Positions 18,649 through 27,406 of a stretch of DNA of 64,000 nt are shown here, piece after piece; the first letter of the stretch is position 1, and the number at the start of each line of letters is the position of its first letter. Under the pieces are notes generated by a model, which did not search any database, had not been told where the DNA came from, and worked only from the letters and a program-made list of their open reading frames with translations. Made by a program: the position numbers and the translations under genes. The stretch spans positions 62,001-126,000 of the forward strand of contig NZ_ALOU01000009.1 in assembly GCF_000292345.1 (NCBI RefSeq). The letters are read 5' to 3'. This stretch comes from Cupriavidus sp. BIS7. GTDB taxonomy: Bacteria; Pseudomonadota; Gammaproteobacteria; Burkholderiales; Burkholderiaceae.

Positions 18649-20408
18649 TGGGGCAACTCCATGTGGATGTGGTTCCGGGTGGAGCCTTGCGCCGAAATTT
18701 GCGCGGCTCTTTGCAGGGCTCTTTGCACGGCTCTTTGCACCGATTCGGCACGGCAGGTCAGCCACCGTCCCGCAATATGCCCGTCTGGCCGGACCAGATA
18801 GGCGGAGCCAGCCTGAGCGCCATAGCTCTGGCGGACCTTGCGGCCCGGATCGGCCAGCACGGCGATATCGTCATCGGTGGCGCCCGCAGCGGTACCGCAC
18901 CCCGCTCCGCCCACACGCAGCAGCCGCACCGGGCTGCCCGACTGCTGCAGTTGCTCATGCATCAGGCGGGACGGCATGCCATCCTCATCGAACAGGATCA
19001 GCGTGAAATCGCCGTTGCCTGCCGCATGCACGGCGGTGCTCAAATGCGGCAGGCCCTCGCCGGGCAGCGCATCCTGAAGCGGCGCGCCGGGCGCGGGGCC
19101 ACATGCAAATGCGTCGCTCGGGCTGCTGAGTGGCGAATCGCCGTAGCAAATCGCATGGGTCTGGCGCGGGTTGATCAGCGTGGCGATGGCCGCATGCTCA
19201 CCGGACAGCGAAAGGCAGGCTTCACGCATCAGGTCGAATCCGCGCGAGGGTGGTGACATGAATTCGGTACTGCGCATGGCGCTGGCGGCGTTGATATGGA
19301 AGGCCTGAATGCGCTCGCTGCTGTAGGTGTCCAGCAATGCGTCGCCTGCCCTCCCCTGCGCTACATAGGCAAGCTTCCATGCCAGGTTGTCCGCGTCATC
19401 GAAACCGGAGTTCAGGCCGCGAACGCCGAAGATCGGCATCGCGTGGGCAGCATTGCCGGCAAAAAGCACGCGCCCGTGGCGATAGCTGTCCAGCGTCATC
19501 GCGCCGGCCCGATAGACCGACGTCCAGACCGGCTGCCATGGCAGGTGGCCTTCGCCAATGGCATCGAGGTGCCGCTGCACGAACGACCGGACCTGTGCCG
19601 GCGCCAGTGCGTCCTCAGCGCTTTCGCCAGGCCGGAGCTGGTAGTCGATGCGCCAGATGTTGTCCGGCTGGCGGTGCATCAGTATGGTGGAACCCTTCCA
19701 CCACGGGGGATCGAACCAGGCACGGCGCTCTGTTGGCGAGGTGCTGGCCAGCTCGATGTCGATGATCACGTAGCGCCCTTCGTACCCCGTACCAGCCAGT
19801 TCGAGCCCCAGCGCCCTGCGCACGAAGCTCTGGCCGCCGTCGCAAGCTACCAGCCAATCGGCATCGACGTGGTAGTTGCCGAGCGCGTTCTCCACCCGGA
19901 CCCGCACACCTTCCGCGTGAGAATCGATCTGCGTCACCTGCGATGCCCAGCGGATGTCGATCATGCCCGGGCGAAGCGCGTTGCAACGCTCGACCGCATC
20001 AAGCAGATATTGCTCGATGTAGTACTGCTGCAGGTTGATCATGGGCGGGTACTTCTGCCCGGCTTCGGCGGGCATGTCGAACACCAGCACTTGCTGGTCG
20101 CCGTAGTAGCTGCGTCCGCGCGTCCACGGCAAACCCGTGGCCAGAAAGTCGTCCACCGCGCCGAGCCGCTCGACGATCTCAAGGCTGCGGCGCGAGATGC
20201 ATGCCGCCCGGCTTCCCTCGCATACCGAGTCATCGGCTTCGATCACCACGCTGGGAACGCCGTGCCGCGCCAGTCCGAGTGCCATGGCAAGGCCCACCGG
20301 CCCGCCGCCGGCAATCAGCACGGCGTGACGGGTCATCTCGACCGGAGGTTGGCAAGCGGCAAAACGGCGGTATTGAAACGGGCCGATCCGATCGATGGCA
20401 GAGGGCAT
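18645..20408 (-). CDS. FAD-dependent aromatic monooxygenase, MhpA/phenol hydroxylase type
   Basis: This 587-residue flavoprotein hydroxylase has the dinucleotide-binding motif IAGGGPVGLAMALGLARHG (32-50), the DG motif ACDGGQSFVRRALG (188-201), and a C-terminal thioredoxin-like domain ending YLVRPDGHIAGRWL as in MhpA and phenol hydroxylases. Unusually the GD motif reads AGNAAHAMPIFG: Asn319 replaces the Asp that normally contacts the FAD ribityl chain; the paralogue at 60919 keeps Asp. It heads the leftward operon of DUF2783, Bug, VOC, FAH and LuxR genes and probably hydroxylates an aromatic acid using NAD(P)H and O2. The C-terminal tail contains a 12-bp tandem repeat encoding (QRAx)n. Confidence 0.88.
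   Translation of the reverse strand: MPSAIDRIGPFQYRRFAACQPPVEMTRHAVLIAGGGPVGLAMALGLARHGVPSVVIEADDSVCEGSRAACISRRSLEIVERLGAVDDFLATGLPWTRGRSYYGDQQVLVFDMPAEAGQKYPPMINLQQYYIEQYLLDAVERCNALRPGMIDIRWASQVTQIDSHAEGVRVRVENALGNYHVDADWLVACDGGQSFVRRALGLELAGTGYEGRYVIIDIELASTSPTERRAWFDPPWWKGSTILMHRQPDNIWRIDYQLRPGESAEDALAPAQVRSFVQRHLDAIGEGHLPWQPVWTSVYRAGAMTLDSYRHGRVLFAGNAAHAMPIFGVRGLNSGFDDADNLAWKLAYVAQGRAGDALLDTYSSERIQAFHINAASAMRSTEFMSPPSRGFDLMREACLSLSGEHAAIATLINPRQTHAICYGDSPLSSPSDAFACGPAPGAPLQDALPGEGLPHLSTAVHAAGNGDFTLILFDEDGMPSRLMHEQLQQSGSPVRLLRVGGAGCGTAAGATDDDIAVLADPGRKVRQSYGAQAGSAYLVRPDGHIAGRWLTCRAESVQRAVQRALQRAAQISAQGSTRNHIHMELPQ
18705..18740. repeat. 12-bp tandem repeat, three copies, inside monooxygenase gene
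   Basis: Three consecutive copies of GGCTCTTTGCA(C/G) in a 12-base period encode repeated Gln-Arg-Ala-x units near the monooxygenase C-terminus. The tail lies beyond the conserved thioredoxin-like domain, so copy-number change would probably be tolerated. Confidence 0.75.
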
Positions 20409-20809
20409 GACTTGTCAGTGTCGGCCGCACATCGCGGTGGCGGCCTCAGAGATTCGATGCCCGTATTCTTGGATAAATGCCCCGATAAATTGTCCTAATT
20501 AGTTACCACATGGTTTCCCTGAGGTAGTGGGGTGGAAGTTGGGGGGCATCGTGGCCGACTTCTGCCTGCCCGGGAGCGAGCCACAGTCGCCCCCGCAGGG
20601 ACTCAGGGAGCGAGCCGCCATGCGCGTCGTGTGCCCGATAGGAGAGTTTCCCGGCCGCAACCGAGGACTGGAGGCAAAAGTGTCTCGCTTTCTCCGGTCC
20701 CGACCAATTCGTGCCGCACGGAAGTGCCTATATTGCTTCCAGAAGAATGATTTCCCTTGTTGCCGCGCGTCGCGGCGACAAGCGTCGTGTGCCTTCAATG
20801 GAGGTCCAT
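20409..20809. promoter_or_regulatory. Intergenic region between monooxygenase and DUF1326 genes
   Basis: This 401-base divergent gap holds no gene I can support. Near the monooxygenase side it contains two GATAAAT direct repeats (20472 and 20484, 12 bases apart) and an 8-bp palindrome CTAATTAG (20495-20502), an AT-rich island in GC-rich DNA that probably includes the monooxygenase operon promoter. A strong GGAGGT ribosome site closes the region for the DUF1326 gene. Confidence 0.4.
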
Positions 20810-21412
20810 ATGAGCTATCACCTGGAAGGTCGTCTGCTCGAGGTTTGCAACTGCAAAGTCCTGTGCCCGTGCTGGATTGGCGAGGATCCAGACAACGGCA
20901 CCTGCGACACCATTGTCGCGTGGCACATGGACAAAGGAACGATCGACGGCGTTGACGTGAGCGGCAATACCATCGCGGCCGTAGCGCATGTGCCGGGCAA
21001 TATCCTGGAAGGCAACTGGACTGCCGCGATCTACATCGACGACAAGGCCTCCAAGGAGCAGGAGGAGGCACTTCTCAAGGTCTATACCGGCAAAGCCGGC
21101 GGCCCGATCGCGGATCTCGTCAAGCTGATCGGTCAGGTTGTCTCGGTAGAGCGGGCGCCGATCCGGTTCACGGTGGTCCAGGGCAAAGGCGAGCTCGAGA
21201 TCGGCAAGGACTACTACGCCAAACTCGACCCCTATTTAGGCGCGACTGGTAGTCAGACCACGCTCTCCGACACCGTTTTCTCGACAGTGCCTGGAGCTCC
21301 CGTCTTTGTCGGGAAGGCGCCGACCTATCGGTCGCGCAATGCCGCCCTCGGCATCGACCTCGACATCCAGAACCATAACGCGCTGCAAAGCATCTTCGTG
21401 TTCGACGCATGA
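20810..21412 (+). CDS. DUF1326 domain-containing protein
   Basis: This 200-residue protein has the DUF1326 opening YHLEGRLLEVCNCKVLCPCW, with four closely spaced cysteines (CNC and CPC) that look like a metal site. GGAGGT lies directly upstream of the ATG, which rules out the longer reading from 20711. It overlaps the DUF2182 gene by ATGA; in other bacteria the two families are also paired. The biochemical function is not known to me; a metal- or redox-linked role is suggested by the cysteines. Confidence 0.85.
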   Translation: MSYHLEGRLLEVCNCKVLCPCWIGEDPDNGTCDTIVAWHMDKGTIDGVDVSGNTIAAVAHVPGNILEGNWTAAIYIDDKASKEQEEALLKVYTGKAGGPIADLVKLIGQVVSVERAPIRFTVVQGKGELEIGKDYYAKLDPYLGATGSQTTLSDTVFSTVPGAPVFVGKAPTYRSRNAALGIDLDIQNHNALQSIFVFDA

Positions 21413-22224
21413 GCAGGACGGCAGGCCTGGCGTCGCGCGGCGCCTCGCGCCACCACCAGGTGTTCTTTCCACTACTGGCCGCGCTGATTGCGTGCGCGTG
21501 GGTGGCGCTCTGGGTGTGGGCGCGCAGTCCCTACGGGCGCTATCTTGAGCACGGCGACTGGACTGCTTCCGGTCCGGCGGCGATATTGTGCCGAGCCATT
21601 CCTGCCGGCGACGTCGTCGTGCCGCTGGTGCTCTACGCCGCCGCGTGGATACTCATGACGGCAGCCATGATGCTGCCGACCACATTGCCGTTGGTCAGCG
21701 CCTTCAGCCGCCTGACGGCACAGCGCCCGGACCACGGGCGCTTGGTCACCTTGCTCCTGCTCGGCTACATGACCGCATGGGGAGCTTTCGGGTTGCTGGC
21801 GCACGCGCTTCACAGCGCGGTGTTGTCCCTGCTCGCAGGCATCCCCGCTCTGGCGTGGCACGGCTGGCTGATTGGCGTGGGGATCATTGCATTGGCCGGC
21901 GCGTTCCAGTTCAGCAGGCTCAAATACCAGTGCCTGGAAAAGTGCCGCACGCCGTTGAGTTTCATCATGGCACGCTGGCGTGGCCAGGCGGAGGGGTGGC
22001 ACACCTTCGCGCTTGGCGCGCAGCACGGTCTGTTCTGCGTCGGGTGCTGCTGGGCGCTAATGCTGTTGATGTTTGGGCTGGGCGCGGGCAGCCTTGGCTG
22101 GATGCTCCTGCTGGCAGCGGCGATGGCAGTTGAAAAGAACGTTCGCTGGGGCCGCTTCCTGCGCATGCCGCTCGGCGTCGCGCTTCTCTCGTGGGCAGTC
22201 GTCCTGGTGGCGACCCATGCCTGA
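21409..22224 (+). CDS. DUF2182 integral membrane protein, putative metal-binding
   Basis: This 271-residue protein has about six to seven hydrophobic helices. Conserved DUF2182 features are visible: AMMLPTTLPLV in an early helix, YQCLEKCRTPLSF with paired cysteines, and CVGCCWALM in a later helix. The family is described as a predicted metal-binding membrane protein. Its ATG overlaps the DUF1326 stop, so the two are co-translated, and its own end overlaps the EamA gene. Substrate and direction of transport are unknown. Confidence 0.85.
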   Translation: MSRTAGLASRGASRHHQVFFPLLAALIACAWVALWVWARSPYGRYLEHGDWTASGPAAILCRAIPAGDVVVPLVLYAAAWILMTAAMMLPTTLPLVSAFSRLTAQRPDHGRLVTLLLLGYMTAWGAFGLLAHALHSAVLSLLAGIPALAWHGWLIGVGIIALAGAFQFSRLKYQCLEKCRTPLSFIMARWRGQAEGWHTFALGAQHGLFCVGCCWALMLLMFGLGAGSLGWMLLLAAAMAVEKNVRWGRFLRMPLGVALLSWAVVLVATHA

Positions 22225-23080
22225 ACCGCGCGCTGGCTTGCACCTCCTTCAGGCGATCATGCTCACCGCGGTGGCGATGATCGCGTTCGCGTGTAATTCG
22301 CTATTGTGCCGGATCGCCCTGCAGCAGGGCGGCATCGATCCGGCCAGTTTCGCCAGTGTCAGGCTCGTGTCCGGGGCTATCGCACTTGCCGTTATCGTGC
22401 GCCTCAGATCGGAGCGGCCGGCGCCCGGCAATGCCGACTGGCGCGCCGCGGCCATGCTGTTTGCCTACGTCGTCTTTTTCTCGTTCGCCTACCTCAGCCT
22501 GTCCGCAGGCACTGGCGCATTGATTCTGTTCGGCGCGGTGCAATTGACCATGTTCGGCGCAGGCCTGCGCGCGGGTGAGATGTTCGGCGCCGGTGCGTGG
22601 CTTGGTCTGGCCCTGGCAGTCGCCGGGCTGGTCTACCTGGTGTCGCCAGGCGTAACCGCGCCAGCTCCTTTCGGAGCGACGTTGATGGCGATCGCCGGCG
22701 TGGCATGGGGCTTGTACTCGCTGCGCGGGCGCGGCGTGTCCGATCCGCTGGCCGCCACTGCCGGCAATTTTGCGCGGGCGGCTCCACTGGCTCTAGTGCT
22801 GAGCCTGCTATTTGTGGGCAAAGCCAATGCAGACGCAGCCGGGGTAGTGCTGGCCGTCGTCTCCGGCGCAGTCACGTCTGGCATCGGCTATGTCATCTGG
22901 TATGCAGCGCTGCGCAATCTGTCTGCCATGCGTGCCGCCACCGTGCAGTTGTCGGTGCCGCCGATTGCCGCCGTTGGAGGCGTGATCTTCCTGTCCGAAT
23001 CCATCACGCCCCGCCTCGCTGCTGCCTCTGCGGCAATTCTGGGCGGCATTGCGATGGTGCTGTTGAGCAGGTCTCGCTAG
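22217..23080 (+). CDS. EamA/DMT-superfamily transporter
   Basis: This 287-residue protein has about ten transmembrane helices in two EamA-like halves; the second half ends with AVGGVIFLSESITPRLAAASAAILGG, typical of drug/metabolite transporters. Efflux of metabolites or amino acids is the usual role. The ATG at 22217 overlaps the DUF2182 stop by 8 bases, making a three-gene operon with DUF1326 and DUF2182. The frame is open further upstream to 22073, but that part would read inside DUF2182. Confidence 0.87.
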   Translation: MPEPRAGLHLLQAIMLTAVAMIAFACNSLLCRIALQQGGIDPASFASVRLVSGAIALAVIVRLRSERPAPGNADWRAAAMLFAYVVFFSFAYLSLSAGTGALILFGAVQLTMFGAGLRAGEMFGAGAWLGLALAVAGLVYLVSPGVTAPAPFGATLMAIAGVAWGLYSLRGRGVSDPLAATAGNFARAAPLALVLSLLFVGKANADAAGVVLAVVSGAVTSGIGYVIWYAALRNLSAMRAATVQLSVPPIAAVGGVIFLSESITPRLAAASAAILGGIAMVLLSRSR

Positions 23081-23183
23081 GCGCGACCAAGCGCTGCGGG
23101 CGCGCCAGCAAAAGGCAACCGAGCGAAGCGGGCGGCACGCATCGTCCGCGGGCTCGACGCGGCATGCCCTGACTCACCCCGGC

Positions 23184-24014
23184 TCACGGCGATGTAAACC
23201 GTGGCGCCCGTTTCTCGATGTTGGCCCGCACCGCTTCCGCCTGGTTTTGCGAGCCGATCAGCGCGTCCTGCTCGACCGACTCGGCCTGAAGGATCGCCAT
23301 CGCGTCGCCGTCCTCCGTTACCTGCATCAGCCGCTTGGCGGCACGGATGGCGTGCGGACTCTTTGACGCGATCTCCCGCGCGGCTGCCAGAGCGGCTGCC
23401 CGGGGGTCATCGCAGACACGCGTGGCCAAACCCAGTTGCACGGCCTCGGCGCCACTGACAACCCGGCCCGTGTAGATCAGCTCGCGCAGCACGTCTGGCC
23501 GCACCAGCCCGCGCGTCAGCAGCATGCCGCCCATGTCCGGCACCAGGCCCCACTTGATTTCCATGAGCGAAAACTTCGCGTCCGCAGTGACATAGCGGAA
23601 GTCCGCACCCAACGCCACCTGCAGCCCGCCGCCGAAAGCCACACCATGCACCGCCGCAATGACCGGCACCGGCAACTCTCGCCAGACCGTGCAGGCGTAC
23701 TGCGGATGATTCGACATGCCGTGCGTGCGCGGCGCCAGCCGGCCGCGCTTGAGCGTGGCGTCGGTGCCCGCGCCCATGCTGGCCATGCGATCCATGTCCA
23801 GCCCTGCGCAGAAGGCCCGCCCCTCGCCGGAGAGAACCACGGCGCGCAGATCCGGCGTCTCGGCCAATTGCCGGCCCGTCTCCACCAGCTCGTCGAACAT
23901 CGCCTGGTCTAGCGCGTTCATCTTGTCAGGACGATTCAGGCGTACCTCGGCCACGCCCTCTTCGAGGGTTACAACAATGCGTTGGGCAATGTGTTGGGAG
24001 TTGTCAGCAGTCAT
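23184..24014 (-). CDS. Enoyl-CoA hydratase/isomerase (crotonase) family protein
   Basis: This crotonase-fold protein of 276 residues from the ATG at 24014 contains the oxyanion-hole motif GRAFCAGLDMDRM and HGVAFGGGLQVALGADFRY. The catalytic region SLMEIKWGLVPDMGG keeps the Glu and Asp positions used by hydratases and isomerases. Extension to a Met at 24059 is possible; neither start has a clear ribosome site. It stands alone, convergent with the EamA operon and next to senA, and is not evidently part of either. The acyl-CoA substrate is unknown. Confidence 0.85.
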   Translation of the reverse strand: MTADNSQHIAQRIVVTLEEGVAEVRLNRPDKMNALDQAMFDELVETGRQLAETPDLRAVVLSGEGRAFCAGLDMDRMASMGAGTDATLKRGRLAPRTHGMSNHPQYACTVWRELPVPVIAAVHGVAFGGGLQVALGADFRYVTADAKFSLMEIKWGLVPDMGGMLLTRGLVRPDVLRELIYTGRVVSGAEAVQLGLATRVCDDPRAAALAAAREIASKSPHAIRAAKRLMQVTEDGDAMAILQAESVEQDALIGSQNQAEAVRANIEKRAPRFTSP

Positions 24015-24096
24015 ACCAGGAGGCTCAGTTGGTGCAGCTTGTTGAACGGTCTGCCGCATCGTATCTCAATGCCTGTTTACGCTGCCGGGTGCCCCC

Positions 24097-25317
24097 TCAA
24101 TCGCAGCAGCGGAATCCAACAAACAGGTCGCTGCGGTGCGGCAGGTAGAAGTTGCGGTACTGGGGATGCTGCATGCGGGCATCGGTGGCGAACGACCCGC
24201 CGCGAACCGAGCGATGCGTGTGGAACCAGGGTGCGGAGTACTCCTGGTATGGGTCGGGCGAGAACCCGGCATAAGGCACGAATGGATCGGCTGTCCATTC
24301 CCACACGGCCCCGCCCCAGCGGATCAGGTCATGCGATGCCGCGTATTCCCATTCGGCTTCGGTGGGCAAGCGCTTGCCGGCCCAGCGGCAATAGGCTTCC
24401 GCCTCGTAGGCGTTGACATGACATACCGGATGTTCGAGCGGCAGCGGCACCCATTGCCCGAACCAGCGCATCGCCCATTGCCCGGGGCCGGCGCCGGCAG
24501 TCTGGCGCCAGCGCGCCGGATGCGCCAGCCCGCTCTGCTGCAGCCATGCGCGTCCATCGTCGGACCACCATTGACTGTCGCCATAGCCACCGGCCACCAC
24601 GAATTCCGCGAACTCGGCATTGCTGACGCAGGTGCGATCGATGTGGAATGGGGCAACGTGAACCGGATGTGCCCACTTCTCGTTGTCGAAGACAAACCCG
24701 TTGCCACCGGCAGGCGAGCCCATCTGGAACGTGTCGCCGCTCGCGCTTTCCGATCCGCCGTCCGGCGCAATAGCAGGCATGGCCAGCGGCACGTGCAGCG
24801 GATAGCCGAGTGTCTGGCGCATATAGGTCAGCGCCTCCGCATGCATGTCTTCGTGGAACAAGGCAAGCCGGAAGAAATAGAGCGCCGCGTCGGTATCGTC
24901 CGATGCAGCAAGCCTGGCGCGCACGCGCTGCAGCACGGCGGCGGCGTAGTCGCGAATCTCGGGGAGACCGGGCAGCGCAAGATGCCATCGATCCTTGTGG
25001 GCGACGCGCATGGAATCGAACAGGCGGTCTGCATCCGGCAGCATGGACGGGAGTCCGGCCACCCAGCGGCCGTCCTGGCCGGCAGACGGCTCCCGCAGCA
25101 CCCAATGCTCCGTGAACCACGCGACATGGGCATACTCCCACAACGGCGGATTGATTCCCGCATCGTAAGGAACCTGCCATTGGGATGGCGTCAGTGGCTC
25201 AAGCACGGCCCAGGTGCGCCGGTGCGCATCGGCAAATGCCGCATCCAGCCCGAACTTGTCTATCCTTCTTGCTGCCGGTCCCTCTGTCCCTGCTGCCCCC
25301 ACAGAACCTGTCGTCAT
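24097..25317 (-). CDS. senA: Selenoneine synthase SenA (EgtB-like)
   Basis: This 406-residue protein has an N-terminal DinB-like four-helix domain and a C-terminal formylglycine-generating-enzyme fold ending FVGFRCCD, the architecture of ergothioneine synthase EgtB. The iron-binding three-histidine set is present as His64 (EYAH) and His155/His159 (HEDMH). Ergothioneine EgtB needs EgtD nearby; here the partners are a glycosyltransferase and a SelD homologue, which identifies the selenium version SenA. It should join selenosugar to hercynine and form the C-Se bond. The ATG has GGGAGGA 5 bases upstream; that ribosome site lies inside the divergent senB coding sequence. Confidence 0.88.
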   Translation of the reverse strand: MTTGSVGAAGTEGPAARRIDKFGLDAAFADAHRRTWAVLEPLTPSQWQVPYDAGINPPLWEYAHVAWFTEHWVLREPSAGQDGRWVAGLPSMLPDADRLFDSMRVAHKDRWHLALPGLPEIRDYAAAVLQRVRARLAASDDTDAALYFFRLALFHEDMHAEALTYMRQTLGYPLHVPLAMPAIAPDGGSESASGDTFQMGSPAGGNGFVFDNEKWAHPVHVAPFHIDRTCVSNAEFAEFVVAGGYGDSQWWSDDGRAWLQQSGLAHPARWRQTAGAGPGQWAMRWFGQWVPLPLEHPVCHVNAYEAEAYCRWAGKRLPTEAEWEYAASHDLIRWGGAVWEWTADPFVPYAGFSPDPYQEYSAPWFHTHRSVRGGSFATDARMQHPQYRNFYLPHRSDLFVGFRCCD

Positions 25318-26335
25318 GCGTCCTCCCAAGGCCACCGTCGCGATTATCAGTCCTGCGCTGCGCAAAGCCAATAATGGCAACTGGCAAACCGCCCACCGCT
25401 GGTTCCGGTTCCTGCACGCAGAACACGATGTCATGCTGGCTGCGGAATGGCCGACGGCCAGCCGGGGCGGCGCCCTGCCCGACTGCCTGATCGCCCTGCA
25501 CGCCCGACGCTCGGCGGAGTCCATCGCCAGGTTCGCCGAGGCTTGCCCGGATCGTCCGCTGATCCTGGTGCTGACCGGCACCGATCTGTACCGCGACATC
25601 CGCACCGATGCATCGGCGCAGCACTCGCTCGAACTCGCCACCCACCTGGTGGTGCTGCAGGACGAAGGACTCACCGAACTTGCGCCCGAGCATCGCGCCA
25701 AGTGCCGGGTGATTTACCAGTCCGCCCCGGCATCCGCCCCGGCATCCGCATCGGCAAGCGCATCTGCGACGCGCATCCAGAATCACTTCGACGTCGTGCT
25801 GGTTGGCCACATGCGGGCGGAGAAAGACCCGCTGACGCCGATGCGCGCGCTCTCGCTGCTTCCCGACGATTCGCGCTTGCGCCTGATCCACATCGGCGGC
25901 GCGCTGGACGACACCTATCAGCAGGCGGCCCTGGCGCTGGAAGCTCAAGCCTGGCCTGGTGTGCAGCGTTATGTCTGGCTCAGGAACCTGCCTCATGACC
26001 AAACCCTGCAGCAGATCCGCCAGGCACAGGCCATGGTGATCTCCAGCGTCATGGAAGGCGGCGCCAACGTGATCATCGAGGCTGTCACCAGCGGCGTGCC
26101 GGTGCTGGCCAGCCGTATCCCGGGCAACGTCGGCATGCTGGGCCGCGACTACGATGGATATTTTCCGCCGGGTGACGCGGCACAACTGGCGCTGCTGCTG
26201 GATCGCACGAGCCGGGATGCGGTGTTCCTGAACCGCCTGCGGCAGCAATGCGCGCTCAGGGCACCGCTGTTTGCGCAGGCGCGGGAAGCGGCGGAAGTGA
26301 GTAAACTTGTCGCCGACGCCTTGAACCCAGAATAA
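25316..26335 (+). CDS. senB: Selenosugar synthase SenB (glycosyltransferase-like)
   Basis: This 339-residue GT-B fold protein has the opening VAIISPALRKANNGNWQTA, typical of SenB-type glycosyltransferases found with selD. The C-terminal half carries the nucleotide-sugar site near SSVMEGGANVIIEAVTSGVPVLASRIPGN. In the characterised pathway SenB uses selenophosphate and UDP-sugar to make a selenosugar. An Ala/Ser/Pro low-complexity linker (about 136-152) joins the two domains and comes from a 12-bp tandem repeat. The ATG at 25316 overlaps the senA start and has no obvious ribosome site, so a leaderless start or a TTG near 25258 should be considered. Confidence 0.88.
   Translation: MRPPKATVAIISPALRKANNGNWQTAHRWFRFLHAEHDVMLAAEWPTASRGGALPDCLIALHARRSAESIARFAEACPDRPLILVLTGTDLYRDIRTDASAQHSLELATHLVVLQDEGLTELAPEHRAKCRVIYQSAPASAPASASASASATRIQNHFDVVLVGHMRAEKDPLTPMRALSLLPDDSRLRLIHIGGALDDTYQQAALALEAQAWPGVQRYVWLRNLPHDQTLQQIRQAQAMVISSVMEGGANVIIEAVTSGVPVLASRIPGNVGMLGRDYDGYFPPGDAAQLALLLDRTSRDAVFLNRLRQQCALRAPLFAQAREAAEVSKLVADALNPE
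25721..25756. repeat. 12-bp tandem repeat in senB linker
   Basis: Three 12-base units, two of TCCGCCCCGGCA and one variant TCCGCATCGGCA, encode Ser-Ala-Pro-Ala repeats in the interdomain linker of SenB. Length variation should be tolerated. Confidence 0.75.
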
Positions 26336-26350
26336 CCAGGAGCCCCGCAA

Positions 26351-27406
26351 GTGGACCAGCCAGACAACGCAAAGATCAAGCTCACCGCCTTCTCGCACGG
26401 CGGCGGGTGCGGGTGCAAGATCGCCCCCGGTGTGCTTTCTGAAATCCTCAGGAATTCGGCCGGCTTCCCTGTGCCGCCAGCACTGCTGGTCGGCAAGGAA
26501 ACCAGCGACGACGCAGCGGTCTACAAGCTCAATGACAGCCAGGCCCTGATCGCCACCACGGACTTCTTCATGCCGGTGGTGGACGACCCATACGATTTCG
26601 GGCGGATCGCCGCCACCAACGCCATCTCCGACGTCTATGCCATGGGGGGAACCCCGATCATGGCGCTGGCGCTGGTTGGCATGCCCATCGAGAAGCTTCC
26701 GCCGGCAGTCATCGGCAAGATCCTGGAAGGCGGCGAATCGGTCTGCGCGCAGGCGGGCATCCCGGTCGCGGGCGGCCACACCATCGATTCGCTTGAGCCG
26801 ATCTACGGGCTGGTGGTCCTTGGTCTGGTGCACCCGGATCGGGTCAAGAAGAACAGCGGCGCCATGGCGGGCGACAAGCTGATCCTCGGCAAGCCGTTGG
26901 GCGTGGGCGTGCTGTCCGCCGCGGTAAAGAAGGACAAGCTCGACGCGGCCGGCTATCAGGAACTGATTGCCTGCACCACCAAACTCAATACGCCGGGCCG
27001 ACTGCTGGCCGAAGTGCCGGGTGTCCACGCGCTGACCGACGTGACCGGCTTCGGCCTGCTTGGCCACCTGCTGGAACTGTGCCGCGGCGCGGGCATCGGC
27101 GCCCGGCTGGACACGGCGCGGATTCCGCTGCTGCCGGGTGTCGATCGCATGGCCGCCGAAGGACTGGTGACCGGTGCATCGGGACGCAACTGGGTCAGCT
27201 ATGGCGGCGAGGTGGACCTGTCCGCGTCGGTCACGCCCAGCCAGAAGGCGCTGCTGACCGATCCCCAGACCAGCGGCGGCCTGCTGGTATCGTGCGCGCC
27301 GGAAGCCGTGGACGAGATCCTGGAAATCTTCCGCCGGGAAGGCTTCGCGGATGCTGCCGTGATTGGTGAAATGTCGGAAGGAGCCGCCCGTGTTGCCGTT
27401 GCTTAA
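26351..27406 (+). CDS. selD: Selenide, water dikinase (SelD/SenC)
   Basis: This 351-residue enzyme makes selenophosphate from selenide and ATP (EC 2.7.9.3). The catalytic region SHGGGCGCKIAPGVL has Cys20, Cys22 and Lys23; the codon for Cys20 is TGC, so this is not a selenocysteine form. Later motifs TDFFMPVVDDPYDFG, GGHTIDS and DPQTSGGLLVS match SelD. The GTG start lies 15 bases after senB, so it acts as SenC in selenoneine synthesis. No selA, selB, selC or selU gene is seen, so whether the product also feeds selenocysteine or selenouridine cannot be told. Confidence 0.93.
   Translation: MDQPDNAKIKLTAFSHGGGCGCKIAPGVLSEILRNSAGFPVPPALLVGKETSDDAAVYKLNDSQALIATTDFFMPVVDDPYDFGRIAATNAISDVYAMGGTPIMALALVGMPIEKLPPAVIGKILEGGESVCAQAGIPVAGGHTIDSLEPIYGLVVLGLVHPDRVKKNSGAMAGDKLILGKPLGVGVLSAAVKKDKLDAAGYQELIACTTKLNTPGRLLAEVPGVHALTDVTGFGLLGHLLELCRGAGIGARLDTARIPLLPGVDRMAAEGLVTGASGRNWVSYGGEVDLSASVTPSQKALLTDPQTSGGLLVSCAPEAVDEILEIFRREGFADAAVIGEMSEGAARVAVA

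Noticed and set aside
20499..21071. 190-codon minus-strand frame across the DUF1326 start
   Set aside because: Antisense to a gene with a strong ribosome site and conserved cysteines; no domain in its product.
24097..25317. Ergothioneine EgtB rather than SenA
   Set aside because: No egtD or other egt gene is near, while senB and selD are adjacent, so the selenium assignment is preferred; EgtB-like side activity is not excluded.
26408..26416. Selenocysteine codon in selD
   Set aside because: The catalytic position is TGC (Cys), not TGA, and no frame break is present.
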